This document shows positions 50,221 through 59,424 of a stretch of 64,000 nt of DNA, in pieces. Every line of letters starts with the position of its first letter. The first letter of the stretch is position 1. Source of the DNA: Calothrix anomala FACHB-343 (GTDB lineage Bacteria; Cyanobacteriota; Cyanobacteriia; Cyanobacteriales; Nostocaceae); assembly GCF_014696435.1 (NCBI RefSeq), contig NZ_JACJQG010000034.1, forward strand, positions 27,430-91,429, in the 5' to 3' direction. The notes below the pieces were generated by a model. That model was not told the origin of the DNA. It saw only the letters and a list, made by a program, of their open reading frames with translations, and did not search any database. The position numbers and the translations under genes are program-made.

Positions 50221-51282
50221 GTGACTGTCCAGCTATCCACATCTGACTTTCAACGTCTAACGCGCATAGTCCAGAATTTACCAGACTTTGCTAACGTGCG
50301 CGATCGCCGTCGTTTAGTCGCAGGTGCATTACAAGGTGTAGCCCAAGCAGATATTATCCTGGCGCGGTTAGATTTGGATGGTGCGCCGATGGGTGTTTCT
50401 GTGGAAGTGGTGCGATTTTTAGCTCAATTTGGACGAGTCGCTTACGATAAAGAAGCCCTCGCTGTCTTCCTCAACTATATTCAGCCTTACACTGGGGATG
50501 AAGATAAAGACTTTATCGTAGAACTCTTTCAGAACTACCCGCTTGATGTTCCAGTCAGTCCTAGCCGTGGAATTGGCAACTGGAAGGGAATGGATAGTAC
50601 CGCTGATATCAAAGAAAAGATTATTGGGGAAAATACATTACGCGATATCTACATTTTAAACTTGGCTCTGGAAGCCTCCAAAGCTGTAGTGCGTATTGCT
50701 ACTCCTAAAGGTGCGGGTACAGGGTTTATGATTGCACCCGATTTACTAATGACGAACAATCACGTTATCAACAGCCAGGAAGTAGGGGAAAAAAGTAATT
50801 TTAGCTTCAACTATCAACTGGATATCAACGGTAAAGAATGCCCAACACAGACTATTGGGGCTTTATCTGGAGGTGCTTTTTACACTAACGAAGAACTGGA
50901 CTATACAGTAATAACCCTGAAAGAAGTACCCGACTTCGGCAAACCCTTAATCTTCAAAAGTAAATTAATGCGGCGAGATGACCGCGTAGCAATTATTCAG
51001 CATCCAGGTGGGCATTTGAAGAAAATCTCCATACAGAATAACTTTGTTGCTTACGCCGATAATCAAGTATTGCAATATACTACTAGTACAGAACCAGGTT
51101 CATCGGGGTCGCCTGTTTTCGATAATGATTTTCAGGTGGTTGGTATTCACCATAGCGGTGGTATGTTAGTAGAACCAAATACCCAACAAAGGTATTTACG
51201 TAATGCAGGAACAAGTGCGATCGCATTATTAAATGACCTGAAAAACAACGCACCAGAAATTTATGCAAGATTACAGAGATAA
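50221..51282 (+). CDS. EAD-like domain - trypsin-like serine protease
   Basis: GTG start with AGGA about 10 nt upstream; 353 residues. Residues 1-115 are a different effector-associated-type helical domain (VRDRRRLVAGALQGVAQADIILARL...FNYIQPYTG-like). The protease has the full triad: His181 (TNNHV), Asp227 (LDYTVI) and Ser297 (GSSGSPVF). It has no signal peptide, so it is cytoplasmic. Trypsin-EAD fusions are typical effectors of the MoxR/vWA conflict systems. The next gene begins 5 nt after the stop. Confidence 0.9.
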   Translation: MTVQLSTSDFQRLTRIVQNLPDFANVRDRRRLVAGALQGVAQADIILARLDLDGAPMGVSVEVVRFLAQFGRVAYDKEALAVFLNYIQPYTGDEDKDFIVELFQNYPLDVPVSPSRGIGNWKGMDSTADIKEKIIGENTLRDIYILNLALEASKAVVRIATPKGAGTGFMIAPDLLMTNNHVINSQEVGEKSNFSFNYQLDINGKECPTQTIGALSGGAFYTNEELDYTVITLKEVPDFGKPLIFKSKLMRRDDRVAIIQHPGGHLKKISIQNNFVAYADNQVLQYTTSTEPGSSGSPVFDNDFQVVGIHHSGGMLVEPNTQQRYLRNAGTSAIALLNDLKNNAPEIYARLQR

Positions 51283-51287
51283 TTTAG

Positions 51288-52637
51288 ATGGCAGAACTCA
51301 GTGGGCAAATCATTCAAGAATTATTGCTTGTCCTTAGACCCTTTATGTGGGATAAGCAACAACGTCGATCTTATCTTTTCATTGCTTTAGGGACTAATGC
51401 AACCGTTTTCAACCATATGGTATGGGATACACCTGTAGATGTATTCATTCCCCAAATGGTAAACGAACTGATATTATCTGGAGAAATTGCCCCTGGAAAG
51501 CCTGCAATTTGTGCATTATTAGAAGTTATTCGTGAAAATGTAGGTGTAGACAAACAGCTAGAGATTGATAATTTACAGCAAAAGATTATAAAAGAACTGA
51601 CAAAAAAAGAAAGGTCAAGTTCAGTTCAAACTGACAAACATAGCAGATCCAAGCAAATGAGCTTCATTACTGAACTGCGAACCCGTTTGATTAGTGACAA
51701 ACAAGTTTATGACTTATCTCGAAACGAAGAGTTTGCAGAGTTTAACTTTATAGGCTTGAAGGAAACTCCCCTATCAGTAGATTTAGTGGCTTTTACCAAA
51801 GCTGATGGCTTCACCGAAAAGCAGATTGTGGATCTACGCGATCGGTTTTTCAACATTACGCAAATTGTATCTTATGATTTTGGTTTAAAACCTGGCCCAA
51901 GAATGCCAAATGGTCTTTTGGGTTTGGTGTTTGAAGATGAATGTCCTCGTTCTTTAATAGAGTTTATTAAAAAGCAGACAAAAATCTCCCACTGGGAAAG
52001 AAGCGCTGTCCTTGTTTCTTGGGTAATTGATGTCAAATATAAGCAAATCCATACCCATAACAATCCAGTTTCATTACTTCCCCCTGTAGTGATTATGGAA
52101 GATTCGGTATTTCCCGGATTAGAATATTTAAAATCTTTTATATATACCTATCGTTCTCCATCTATTCATTTAGATAACGATACAAAAGCAAGTAGTCAGA
52201 ATTTTGTTAGATTAGAATCAAGATTAGAAGAAATCTATAAAATTATCAAAACTATGCCAGAGCAACAGTCTAAATATAACTTTCCCAACGCCAAAAGAGT
52301 GCAAATTTTTGAGCAAGTTGATACTTACATTGAGAATAACAATATTAATGAGCAAGATATCAAGCAATCATTAGAATATTTGAGACAATTGATCGAAAAA
52401 TTGCAACAGCAGTATCCTCACGCCAGCGAGGAGCAAGCTGCTGCTATCATTGATGCTGAGTTTAAAGAAATCCAGCGTACTCAACCCCAAAGATGGCAGA
52501 AGATATGGAGCCTCAAACGCCTATGGAACGGTGTGAAGAAAGGTTCTCTAAAAGTAGGTGAGCATTTTGCGGAAGAAACACCTTGGGGGAAAGCAATCAT
52601 TGGCTTCCTTGAAGGTATTACAGATGAGACAGAGTAG
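51288..52637 (+). CDS. EAD - unknown domain - helical C-terminus
   Basis: 449 residues. Residues 1-100 are the same EAD as in the flanking proteins (LRPFMWDKQQRRSYLFIALGTNA). Residues about 120-290 form an alpha/beta domain without a name I can give: SVDLVAFTKADGFTEKQIVDLRDRFFNITQIVSYDFGLKPGPR, then AVLVSWVIDVKYKQIHTH. The C-terminal part (about 320-449) is helical and ends WGKAIIGFLEGITDE, a terminus I have seen at the end of several cyanobacterial conflict proteins. It may be an effector or a VMAP-like adaptor. Confidence 0.7.
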   Translation: MAELSGQIIQELLLVLRPFMWDKQQRRSYLFIALGTNATVFNHMVWDTPVDVFIPQMVNELILSGEIAPGKPAICALLEVIRENVGVDKQLEIDNLQQKIIKELTKKERSSSVQTDKHSRSKQMSFITELRTRLISDKQVYDLSRNEEFAEFNFIGLKETPLSVDLVAFTKADGFTEKQIVDLRDRFFNITQIVSYDFGLKPGPRMPNGLLGLVFEDECPRSLIEFIKKQTKISHWERSAVLVSWVIDVKYKQIHTHNNPVSLLPPVVIMEDSVFPGLEYLKSFIYTYRSPSIHLDNDTKASSQNFVRLESRLEEIYKIIKTMPEQQSKYNFPNAKRVQIFEQVDTYIENNNINEQDIKQSLEYLRQLIEKLQQQYPHASEEQAAAIIDAEFKEIQRTQPQRWQKIWSLKRLWNGVKKGSLKVGEHFAEETPWGKAIIGFLEGITDETE

Positions 52638-52694
52638 TAAGCAAATTGAACATTACTGACATAATAATTAAGGTTTAGTACATAGATTTAATCG

Positions 52695-53783
52695 ATGTCT
52701 GTAAACAGCGAATTAATGCAAAAAATATTGCACCTGCTGAGACCCCTGATGGAGAATGAAAGCCAGCGTCGGGGGTATTTATTCAGGGCATTGGGGACTA
52801 ATACGCCTGTTCAGTATCGGCTAGCTTTTAATACACCTACAGATGATTTTATTCCTAATTTAGTGAATGAATTAGTTGTTTATGGTAAAACATCCTCTGG
52901 TAAACCCGCACTTTATGCATTATTAAAGGTAATTCGTGAGGATGTGGGCATTGATGTCCAAGCCACTATTGATGCACTGATTGTAGAATTTCTACCATCG
53001 GCAGCAACCCAAACTATTTCTACACCACCGCATTTAGTGTTTGATTTACTGCTACAAGTGGATTTTAAGCAACAGACAAATATAGTCAGGGAAGTAATGA
53101 GAAGCTACTTCACAGCAGGCTTCTTAGTTCACAACGAACCTGAGTGTGGATTGGAATTCTTGCTGGCTAAGTTATTTCGGATGAAACCAAGTTTGAAAAA
53201 CAATCAGCCAATTGTTTTTGATGTGGGTTACAGAAAGATAGACCGCTTATGGATGCAGTTAGGGCGTTATTTTCGTGTAGATCCAATTTCCACCTCCGAA
53301 ATTTTGGAGAAAATCTGCGAGCGCTGGCAAACTCAAGATGTGGTTTTCATATTTAATAAAGTAGATTGCTTACAACCAGAAATTTTTTCCGCTTGGCTGG
53401 AGGAGTTTTGGGAGCCATTGGTAAATATCGGAAAAGAAAATCCACCTCAAAAATCTACACACTTGTTTATGTTTTTAGTAGATCATGGCGGCAAAGTACA
53501 CCAGTCAAATATTAATGTATCAACAACAACTTCTCCACCTCTAGATCCACGAATACCTCTATATTTACCCACAGTAGATAGTTTTACCCTGGAAATTATT
53601 GAAGAATGGATAACAGAAGTTGTGATGCAGCGTAGTGATATAGAAATCGAATTTGATCAATTTACATCCGAAATATTGTTTCAAAAGTCTTGTCAAGGTA
53701 TTCCCCAATTTGTCTTTGAAGAAATTTGTAGTTTTTTTAGTATTGATTGTGAAAAGGTTTTTACCCAATGTATCAAAATTTAG
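52695..53783 (+). CDS. EAD - inactive STAND-like protein
   Basis: 362 residues. Residues 1-97 are the EAD (LRPLMENESQRRGYLFRALGTNT). Residues about 115-350 have the order of a STAND/AAA ATPase (VVFIFNKVDCLQPEIFSAWLEEFW for the Walker B strand, HLFMFLVDHGG for the sensor strand), but the P-loop position reads HNEPECGLEFLLAKLF without GxxGxGK(S/T). This fits the iSTAND type, an NTPase-like fold that has lost nucleotide binding. It overlaps the MoxR gene by 16 nt, so the two are made together. Confidence 0.75.
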   Translation: MSVNSELMQKILHLLRPLMENESQRRGYLFRALGTNTPVQYRLAFNTPTDDFIPNLVNELVVYGKTSSGKPALYALLKVIREDVGIDVQATIDALIVEFLPSAATQTISTPPHLVFDLLLQVDFKQQTNIVREVMRSYFTAGFLVHNEPECGLEFLLAKLFRMKPSLKNNQPIVFDVGYRKIDRLWMQLGRYFRVDPISTSEILEKICERWQTQDVVFIFNKVDCLQPEIFSAWLEEFWEPLVNIGKENPPQKSTHLFMFLVDHGGKVHQSNINVSTTTSPPLDPRIPLYLPTVDSFTLEIIEEWITEVVMQRSDIEIEFDQFTSEILFQKSCQGIPQFVFEEICSFFSIDCEKVFTQCIKI

Positions 53784-54715
53784 CAAGTGTACTCACTGCC
53801 AATGGCAAAAAACCTTATGAAGGCAAGCCAATTTCACCCCAAGAGTGCCAAAAGTACGGACTCTCTCCTTACTTACCATCACCAGAACTCATTCAAGCTG
53901 TTAATCTGGCAATTTTTTTAGAAAAACGCCCTTTATTGCTTAAAGGTGAACCAGGATGCGGTAAAACGACTTTAGCGCAAGCGGTAGCTTACGAATTGGG
54001 TAAATCCAATGAACCCGAATTGGGTTTACCCTATGAAGCTTGGTTTATTAAGTCTACAACCAGGGCCAGAGATGGACTTTACACCTACGATGCGGTTGGA
54101 CGCTTGCATGATGCTCAACTTTCTCACATAGGGGAAGCAAGCAATTCTCAAGTCAAAGATTTAGATAACTATATTAAATTGGGGCCTTTGGGACGTGCAT
54201 TTAAAAATGAAAAACGCACCGTAGTTTTGATTGATGAAATTGATAAAGCTGATATTGACTTCCCCAATGATTTGTTACGAGAGTTAGATGAACAGAAATT
54301 TACAATTGAAGAAAAGGGGGAAGAAGTCAAAGCAAATTACCCTCCAATTATTATCGTTACTAGCAACGATGAAAAGGATTTACCAGATGCTTTCCTGCGG
54401 CGTTGTCTGTTTTATTATATTCAGTTTCCAGATGAAAAACAATTAAAAGAAATTGTAAAGTCACATTTTGCAGAATCTTCACCCAATTTAGTAAAAGCTG
54501 CTGTACAGCGTTTTAGTGAATTGCGGCAGAAAATGGAGAAGGGGAAAGCAGGTAAAAAAGTTAGCACCAGTGAGTTGTTAGATTGGTTTGCAGTGTTGCG
54601 GCAATTTCCTGAAGATGAGGTGTTAAAGCAGTTAGAGGGAGAAATACCTTTTCCAGAAGTTCTGTTGAAGAAATGGGAAGACCATCTGCGGTATTTAAAA
54701 AAATATGAAACTTGA
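53768..54715 (+). CDS. MoxR-type AAA+ ATPase
   Basis: 315 residues. It begins with YLPSPELIQAVNLAIFLEKRPLLLKGEPGCGKTT (Walker A 60-68), then Walker B VVLIDEIDKA (152-161), IIIVTSNDEKDLPDAFLRRCLFYYIQFP (sensor 1 and arginine finger) and a helical lid (KKVSTSELLDWFAVLRQF). MoxR ATPases work with vWA proteins as chaperone-like remodelling machines; the vWA gene follows with 11-nt overlap, and an iSTAND gene precedes it with 16-nt overlap. Confidence 0.92.
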   Translation: MYQNLASVLTANGKKPYEGKPISPQECQKYGLSPYLPSPELIQAVNLAIFLEKRPLLLKGEPGCGKTTLAQAVAYELGKSNEPELGLPYEAWFIKSTTRARDGLYTYDAVGRLHDAQLSHIGEASNSQVKDLDNYIKLGPLGRAFKNEKRTVVLIDEIDKADIDFPNDLLRELDEQKFTIEEKGEEVKANYPPIIIVTSNDEKDLPDAFLRRCLFYYIQFPDEKQLKEIVKSHFAESSPNLVKAAVQRFSELRQKMEKGKAGKKVSTSELLDWFAVLRQFPEDEVLKQLEGEIPFPEVLLKKWEDHLRYLKKYET

Positions 54716-55868
54716 AGAACTACCACTGCTAGATATTTTTAACAGCCTGCGACAGAGACATGGTTTGCCGTTGGGAGTTGAAGAATATTTGGTGGTTGTG
54801 CATAGTTTAAAAGCCGGGTTTAGTGTCAATAGTCGTCAGGAATTAGAGCAGATTTGCTGTATGTTGTGGGCAAAATCTGAAGAAGAAAATCTCCTGATTC
54901 AACGCTTATTTAGGGAGATGTGGAACCAAATCGAATTACACCCTGTACATTCTCCAGAATCTTTGAATGAAGCTACATCCAGTAATGACACTTCAACTTT
55001 AATTTCAGAATCATTTACACCAGAAAATTACGAATCCGACTCAATTGAAACAGCTACATCTGAAGAATTTCCACTTGATGACGAGGTAATCTCTAATTTA
55101 GAAACAACTCCCACTATTACACCGGAACCAGTGCAAGCTGTCCAAGCGGTGCGGAGTATTCGCAGGGATAGGGAACGCAAACGCCCTCGTTATATGCTGT
55201 TGACAGAATATTTCCCTGTGACTAAGCGACAAATGAAGCAATGCTGGCGTTATCTGCGTCGTCCGGTGCGCCAAGGAGTACCTACAGAATTAGATGTGGA
55301 AGCGACGGTGGCAAAAATTGGGCGTGAGGGTATTTTACTGCAACCTGTGATGATGCCACCGCGTACAAATCGTACAGATTTGGTGCTATTAATTGACCAG
55401 GAAGGCTCAATGGTTCCGTTTCACGATTTATCGCGGCAGTTAGTGGAAACGGCACAACGGGGAGGACGGTTGAGAACAACCAATGTATTTTATTTTCACG
55501 ACTACCCAGATGAATACTTGTATCGACATCCAGCGATGCTTGAGGCCAAGGCTGTTTCTGAAGTATTGGCGGAAATAGGCGAACGAGCGGCTGTATTAAT
55601 TATTAGCGATGCCGGAGCAGCACGGGGGAATTTTGACGCAGAACGGGTTGATAATACTAAGGTATGGATTGAGCAGTTACAGCAGTCGGTGCGTTATTTT
55701 GCTTGGTTGAATCCGATGCCTAGTGAATGCTGGCGGCAAACTACGGCTGAGGAAATTGCCCGTTTTGTGCCGATGTTTGAGATGAGTCCCCAGGGAATGA
55801 ATGCGGCAATTACTGTGTTGCGGGGCCGATATATCGCTGGGGAGGTAATTTACTCATGGCTGATGTGA
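54705..55868 (+). CDS. vWA-domain protein
   Basis: 387 residues. The N-terminal part (about 1-60, SLRQRHGLPLGVEEYLVVVHSLKAGF) is helical, followed by an acidic linker and a basic segment (RRDRERKRPRY). The C-terminal vWA domain has DQEGSM (231-236) at the MIDAS position: Asp and the last Ser are kept but the middle Ser is Glu. YFHDYPDEYLYRHP and LIISDAGAARG follow. In MoxR-vWA pairs, the vWA protein is the adaptor for the ATPase. It overlaps the next gene by 13 nt. Confidence 0.85.
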   Translation: MKLEELPLLDIFNSLRQRHGLPLGVEEYLVVVHSLKAGFSVNSRQELEQICCMLWAKSEEENLLIQRLFREMWNQIELHPVHSPESLNEATSSNDTSTLISESFTPENYESDSIETATSEEFPLDDEVISNLETTPTITPEPVQAVQAVRSIRRDRERKRPRYMLLTEYFPVTKRQMKQCWRYLRRPVRQGVPTELDVEATVAKIGREGILLQPVMMPPRTNRTDLVLLIDQEGSMVPFHDLSRQLVETAQRGGRLRTTNVFYFHDYPDEYLYRHPAMLEAKAVSEVLAEIGERAAVLIISDAGAARGNFDAERVDNTKVWIEQLQQSVRYFAWLNPMPSECWRQTTAEEIARFVPMFEMSPQGMNAAITVLRGRYIAGEVIYSWLM

Positions 55869-57919
55869 CGGCAGATATTAACCAAAGCCGTGCGATGAGA
55901 ATAGCCCAAAGACGGGTTGAAGGGTTTGCCCAGCAGTTTGGGGAAGCACACCGCAACTTAGCTCGTCATGCGGCGTTTCCTTTGGTATTGACACCTGATT
56001 TACTTTACCAAATTTGGGCAAACTTTGTTCCCCAAGCCCCTTGGGTAGCAGTTGCTCATGTATTGCTGTCGCGGTTATGTCGTCAGGTGGGTTATGAAAT
56101 GTATGAGATGGATATTGCTGACCGCAATTTATTGTTACGGGAATTGAAGGAGGAATCTGGGCAAGAAAGATTTGATGAACTAGGGGAATTTTTATTAGAT
56201 TATGTAGCGCAGCGATTAACTGATGATGAGGCAGATACGCAGGATTTGCGGGAGGTGCAGGAGTGGACAGCGTTAGTATACACTAAGCCGGGTGAGGTAG
56301 CACGCGAATTAGCAGAGATACTCAGTTTAAGAGTTAAGCAGGAGGATATAGCGGAGGTTGTTCGTCTTACCCCATTGATAGAAACTTTTGCAGAACCTTT
56401 AATGGATGCAGGATTTGAGCCATTATTAGTTTATGCACGTGGAATAGGTAAGTTTTTTCATGGAAACCTGGAGACAGCGCAAGCACAATTGAGCAAATTA
56501 AATATCAGCGATGAGCGAGTCAAAGTTGCTGGAGTGAATTTAGAGATACCAAAACAAATTTTGGATTTTTCAGGAGATGATGCCAACACTCATACAAAAC
56601 ATAGTGCTAATAATAATATTAGTCCTTCCTCCACAGAAGAAATTGAAAAAATTGATAAAGTTATAGAAGCCCAGCGAATAGGTGGTAATATTTGGAATGT
56701 TTTCTTCGGGCAGCAGACAACCCCAATAGGCAACCCGGCACGACCAAAGAATGAACGGATACTACTAGCCGCAGTCAAGGAAGAAGTTACTTCAAGATTA
56801 AGGCAATCTCTACACAACGCCGTGCTGATTAATTTGGGTAAGGAGTCGCAACCTCAACAAGTAAAACGCCCTTGGGATGCTGAGATAAGAATTGGCTTAA
56901 AACCTGCTGAACCTCTCCCAGATACCACAACAATTTTAGAAGTTTTTGACTCCCAAGAAATAGCAGGGAAACTGTTAATACTGGGTCCGCCAGGAGTAGG
57001 TAAAACCACCACACAATTAGAACTGGCTCAAGCTTTAGTCAGCCGTGCAGAAGAAGTGCCTGATTATCCCAATCCAGTTTTATTTAACTTGTCCTCTTGG
57101 ATAGATGATCGTCAGCCTATAACCGAGTGGTTAGTGGCAGAACTCAAATCTAAATATGGTGTCTCAAAAAAGTTTGGCCAAGAGTGTTTAAATAATCATC
57201 AATTACTACCATTGCTTGATGGTCTAGATGAGATTGAGCCACAGCGTCAAGAACTTTGCGTTCATGCAATCAATAAATTTTTATCAGGCGAGACTAGACC
57301 GCTTTATCTAATTGTTTGTAGTCGGAGTGAAGAATATAGTAACTACGCTACTCAGTTACAACTTAATGGTGCTATCTACTTACAGCCTTTGACTTACAAT
57401 CAAATTTGTGATTATCTAACGTCTATAAATTATATAGCGCTTTGGTCAACTATCAGTAATGACTTAGACTTACTAGAGTTAGTAAAGACTCCCTTACTAC
57501 TCAGCATTACTGTTTTAGCCTTTCAAGAAATATCTATTGAACAATGGCAGCGTTTAGACTCTACAGCAGACCGGATTCAGTATTTGTTAGATGCTTATAT
57601 AGGGCGTATGTTAACACGGAATATTAACAGTAGAGCATATTTGAACAACAAACCTCCTAATGCTAGACAAACACGGATTTGGTTAACTTGTTTGGCAAGA
57701 ACGCTTCAGGAACAAAGTCAAACCCTATTTTCAATCGAAGAAATACAGGCGCTGGGTAGGTTACAAAAATATTGGCGTGGTGAGATGCCTTGGAACTATC
57801 GCCGTTTTTTGGACTATGCTACTGAGCGATTAATTTTGCAAAGAATTGGAAGACAATATAAGTTCATACATAAGCTATTACAAGACCATTTTACTAACAT
57901 GTCCCTCCCTTCAGATTAA
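55856..57919 (+). CDS. vWA-coupled NACHT NTPase
   Basis: 687 residues. The first 230 residues are a helical domain (RAMRIAQRRVEGFAQQFGEAHRNLARHAAFPLVLTPDLLYQIWANF) that I associate with vWA/MoxR operons in cyanobacteria but cannot name. The NACHT NTPase starts near 345 with Walker A GPPGVGKTT (377-385), Walker B LLPLLDGLDEIEP, YLIVCSRSEEY and the winged-helix end YKFIHKLLQDHF. There is no C-terminal sensor repeat, so recognition may come from the N-terminal part. It is the last gene of the plus-strand operon, convergent with the clostripain gene. Confidence 0.85.
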   Translation: MADVTADINQSRAMRIAQRRVEGFAQQFGEAHRNLARHAAFPLVLTPDLLYQIWANFVPQAPWVAVAHVLLSRLCRQVGYEMYEMDIADRNLLLRELKEESGQERFDELGEFLLDYVAQRLTDDEADTQDLREVQEWTALVYTKPGEVARELAEILSLRVKQEDIAEVVRLTPLIETFAEPLMDAGFEPLLVYARGIGKFFHGNLETAQAQLSKLNISDERVKVAGVNLEIPKQILDFSGDDANTHTKHSANNNISPSSTEEIEKIDKVIEAQRIGGNIWNVFFGQQTTPIGNPARPKNERILLAAVKEEVTSRLRQSLHNAVLINLGKESQPQQVKRPWDAEIRIGLKPAEPLPDTTTILEVFDSQEIAGKLLILGPPGVGKTTTQLELAQALVSRAEEVPDYPNPVLFNLSSWIDDRQPITEWLVAELKSKYGVSKKFGQECLNNHQLLPLLDGLDEIEPQRQELCVHAINKFLSGETRPLYLIVCSRSEEYSNYATQLQLNGAIYLQPLTYNQICDYLTSINYIALWSTISNDLDLLELVKTPLLLSITVLAFQEISIEQWQRLDSTADRIQYLLDAYIGRMLTRNINSRAYLNNKPPNARQTRIWLTCLARTLQEQSQTLFSIEEIQALGRLQKYWRGEMPWNYRRFLDYATERLILQRIGRQYKFIHKLLQDHFTNMSLPSD

Positions 57920-58031
57920 TTGCAAAATGTTAATATATACCAAATTAACAGCGATTAACTACAAAATACTTGGCATTAGGAAGCTTAATTTTTTATGCCC
58001 CACCTGTTAATAACTCTTGACATACAAACCT

Positions 58032-59348
58032 TTACTCTTCATCCACATGGTTATGAAACCGAATAAGCTGTCCCCATCCATAACCAGCAAATTCTGATTT
58101 CTCATAAAACGGACAATAACCTCTAACTGGCGAATAAATCGACAAACCCTTCACACGTTTAAATCTCACCCCTGAAGTCACATTTGCCAAAATTAACTGC
58201 GGTTCAACTTCAACAATCATCAAATCCATCACTTCAGAAATGACTTGAGTCAATACATTACTTTCCCCAGCATATCTATCCCGTAAAACTTTTAAAAAAT
58301 CATACAAGTCTACAAAGTCACTATCTTTAAAACGCACCGCTTTACGTTGAGCATTGTAAAGAGCATTCTCAGCATAAATATCTTCGTCTGTCAGCAATTG
58401 ATGCAAAACATCCGCCAATCTTCCCAACGCCTCCGCTAGTTTCTCAACCACTTTCAAATTTGTTGCTGATTGGGTAATCTGAGTTACACTACCCCGCGAT
58501 TCTCCTTCGTAGTAACGCCCATACTCCTGTACAATTAACTTTGCCAACATCTCTGATGTCATTTCTGGATAGGCGGTTAAATTCTGCAAAATTGCTGTGT
58601 ACGGATAACCTGTTATGGGTTCTACCTCTTGCGATGCAACCATATAATTAGCATTAGCCCGCAGCTGATAAGCTACTTCTACCATGCCCATTAAACAGGC
58701 ATCCATACAAATTAAGCTAACTTTTTTACCTGTAATTGCTTCGGCTTCCTGAAAAGCCTGCTGAAGTTTGGCATTATCTAGGAAATCTAATGATGAATCA
58801 TCAAATGCGATCGCCCGCGAATCTTCATCCTCCAGTTGCAGCACTTCCGTAATTGACGAAAGGAAAAAAGCACGAGACAACCGTTGATGATTTCGGGTAA
58901 GCGATCGCACTTCATCCTGACTTGCCTGAATTTCAACACCACGCGAGCGCGCAAAAGCATAAATATCGTCTTCTTTCCAGCCAGTACCGTGATTCCACAA
59001 AATCACCGCATAGTTTTCTGCCGGATAATTCTCAATTCCCCAAACAATAAAGTCCCGTAAGGAGCGAGGATCGCCCATATTCTGCTCTGGGATATTCTCA
59101 ATTTGCCTGGGTTCTTCTGAAGGGCGAATATATATGCGGTATGTGTGTTCTCTATCAGAAAGAGTATCGAACTGCACTAACACAGCCACTTCTGGTGTAG
59201 AGCCAACTGCTTCCATTTCTGCAATGTCTTGATAGCCTTGTGCTTCCATCGGGGCCATCAAGCGTTTACCTTGAAGTTGCTCGAAAACCTTACCGTTGTC
59301 CCCAGCCATGTAAACCATCACAGTCCAGTGACGCTCATTGTGAGTCAT
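58032..59348 (-). CDS. Clostripain-family (C11) cysteine protease
   Basis: 438 residues. WTVMVYMAGDN at the start, His120 (ILWNHGTGW) and the catalytic Cys218 (MDACLMG) are the family markers, with GYPYTAILQNLTAYPEMT between. Clostripains are clan CD, like caspases and CHAT, and many cut after Arg/Lys. It has no signal peptide, so it is cytoplasmic here, unlike secreted clostripain. It is the last gene of a minus-strand operon with Hsp70, propeller and coiled-coil genes, 76 nt after the Hsp70 gene. Confidence 0.9.
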   Translation of the reverse strand: MTHNERHWTVMVYMAGDNGKVFEQLQGKRLMAPMEAQGYQDIAEMEAVGSTPEVAVLVQFDTLSDREHTYRIYIRPSEEPRQIENIPEQNMGDPRSLRDFIVWGIENYPAENYAVILWNHGTGWKEDDIYAFARSRGVEIQASQDEVRSLTRNHQRLSRAFFLSSITEVLQLEDEDSRAIAFDDSSLDFLDNAKLQQAFQEAEAITGKKVSLICMDACLMGMVEVAYQLRANANYMVASQEVEPITGYPYTAILQNLTAYPEMTSEMLAKLIVQEYGRYYEGESRGSVTQITQSATNLKVVEKLAEALGRLADVLHQLLTDEDIYAENALYNAQRKAVRFKDSDFVDLYDFLKVLRDRYAGESNVLTQVISEVMDLMIVEVEPQLILANVTSGVRFKRVKGLSIYSPVRGYCPFYEKSEFAGYGWGQLIRFHNHVDEE

Positions 59349-59424
59349 GTTGCAAAATTTCGTATTTAAGTTTCTTATTTTTATACAAATTTATTGCTGC
59401 GATTACCGGAAATTACACAAACTG

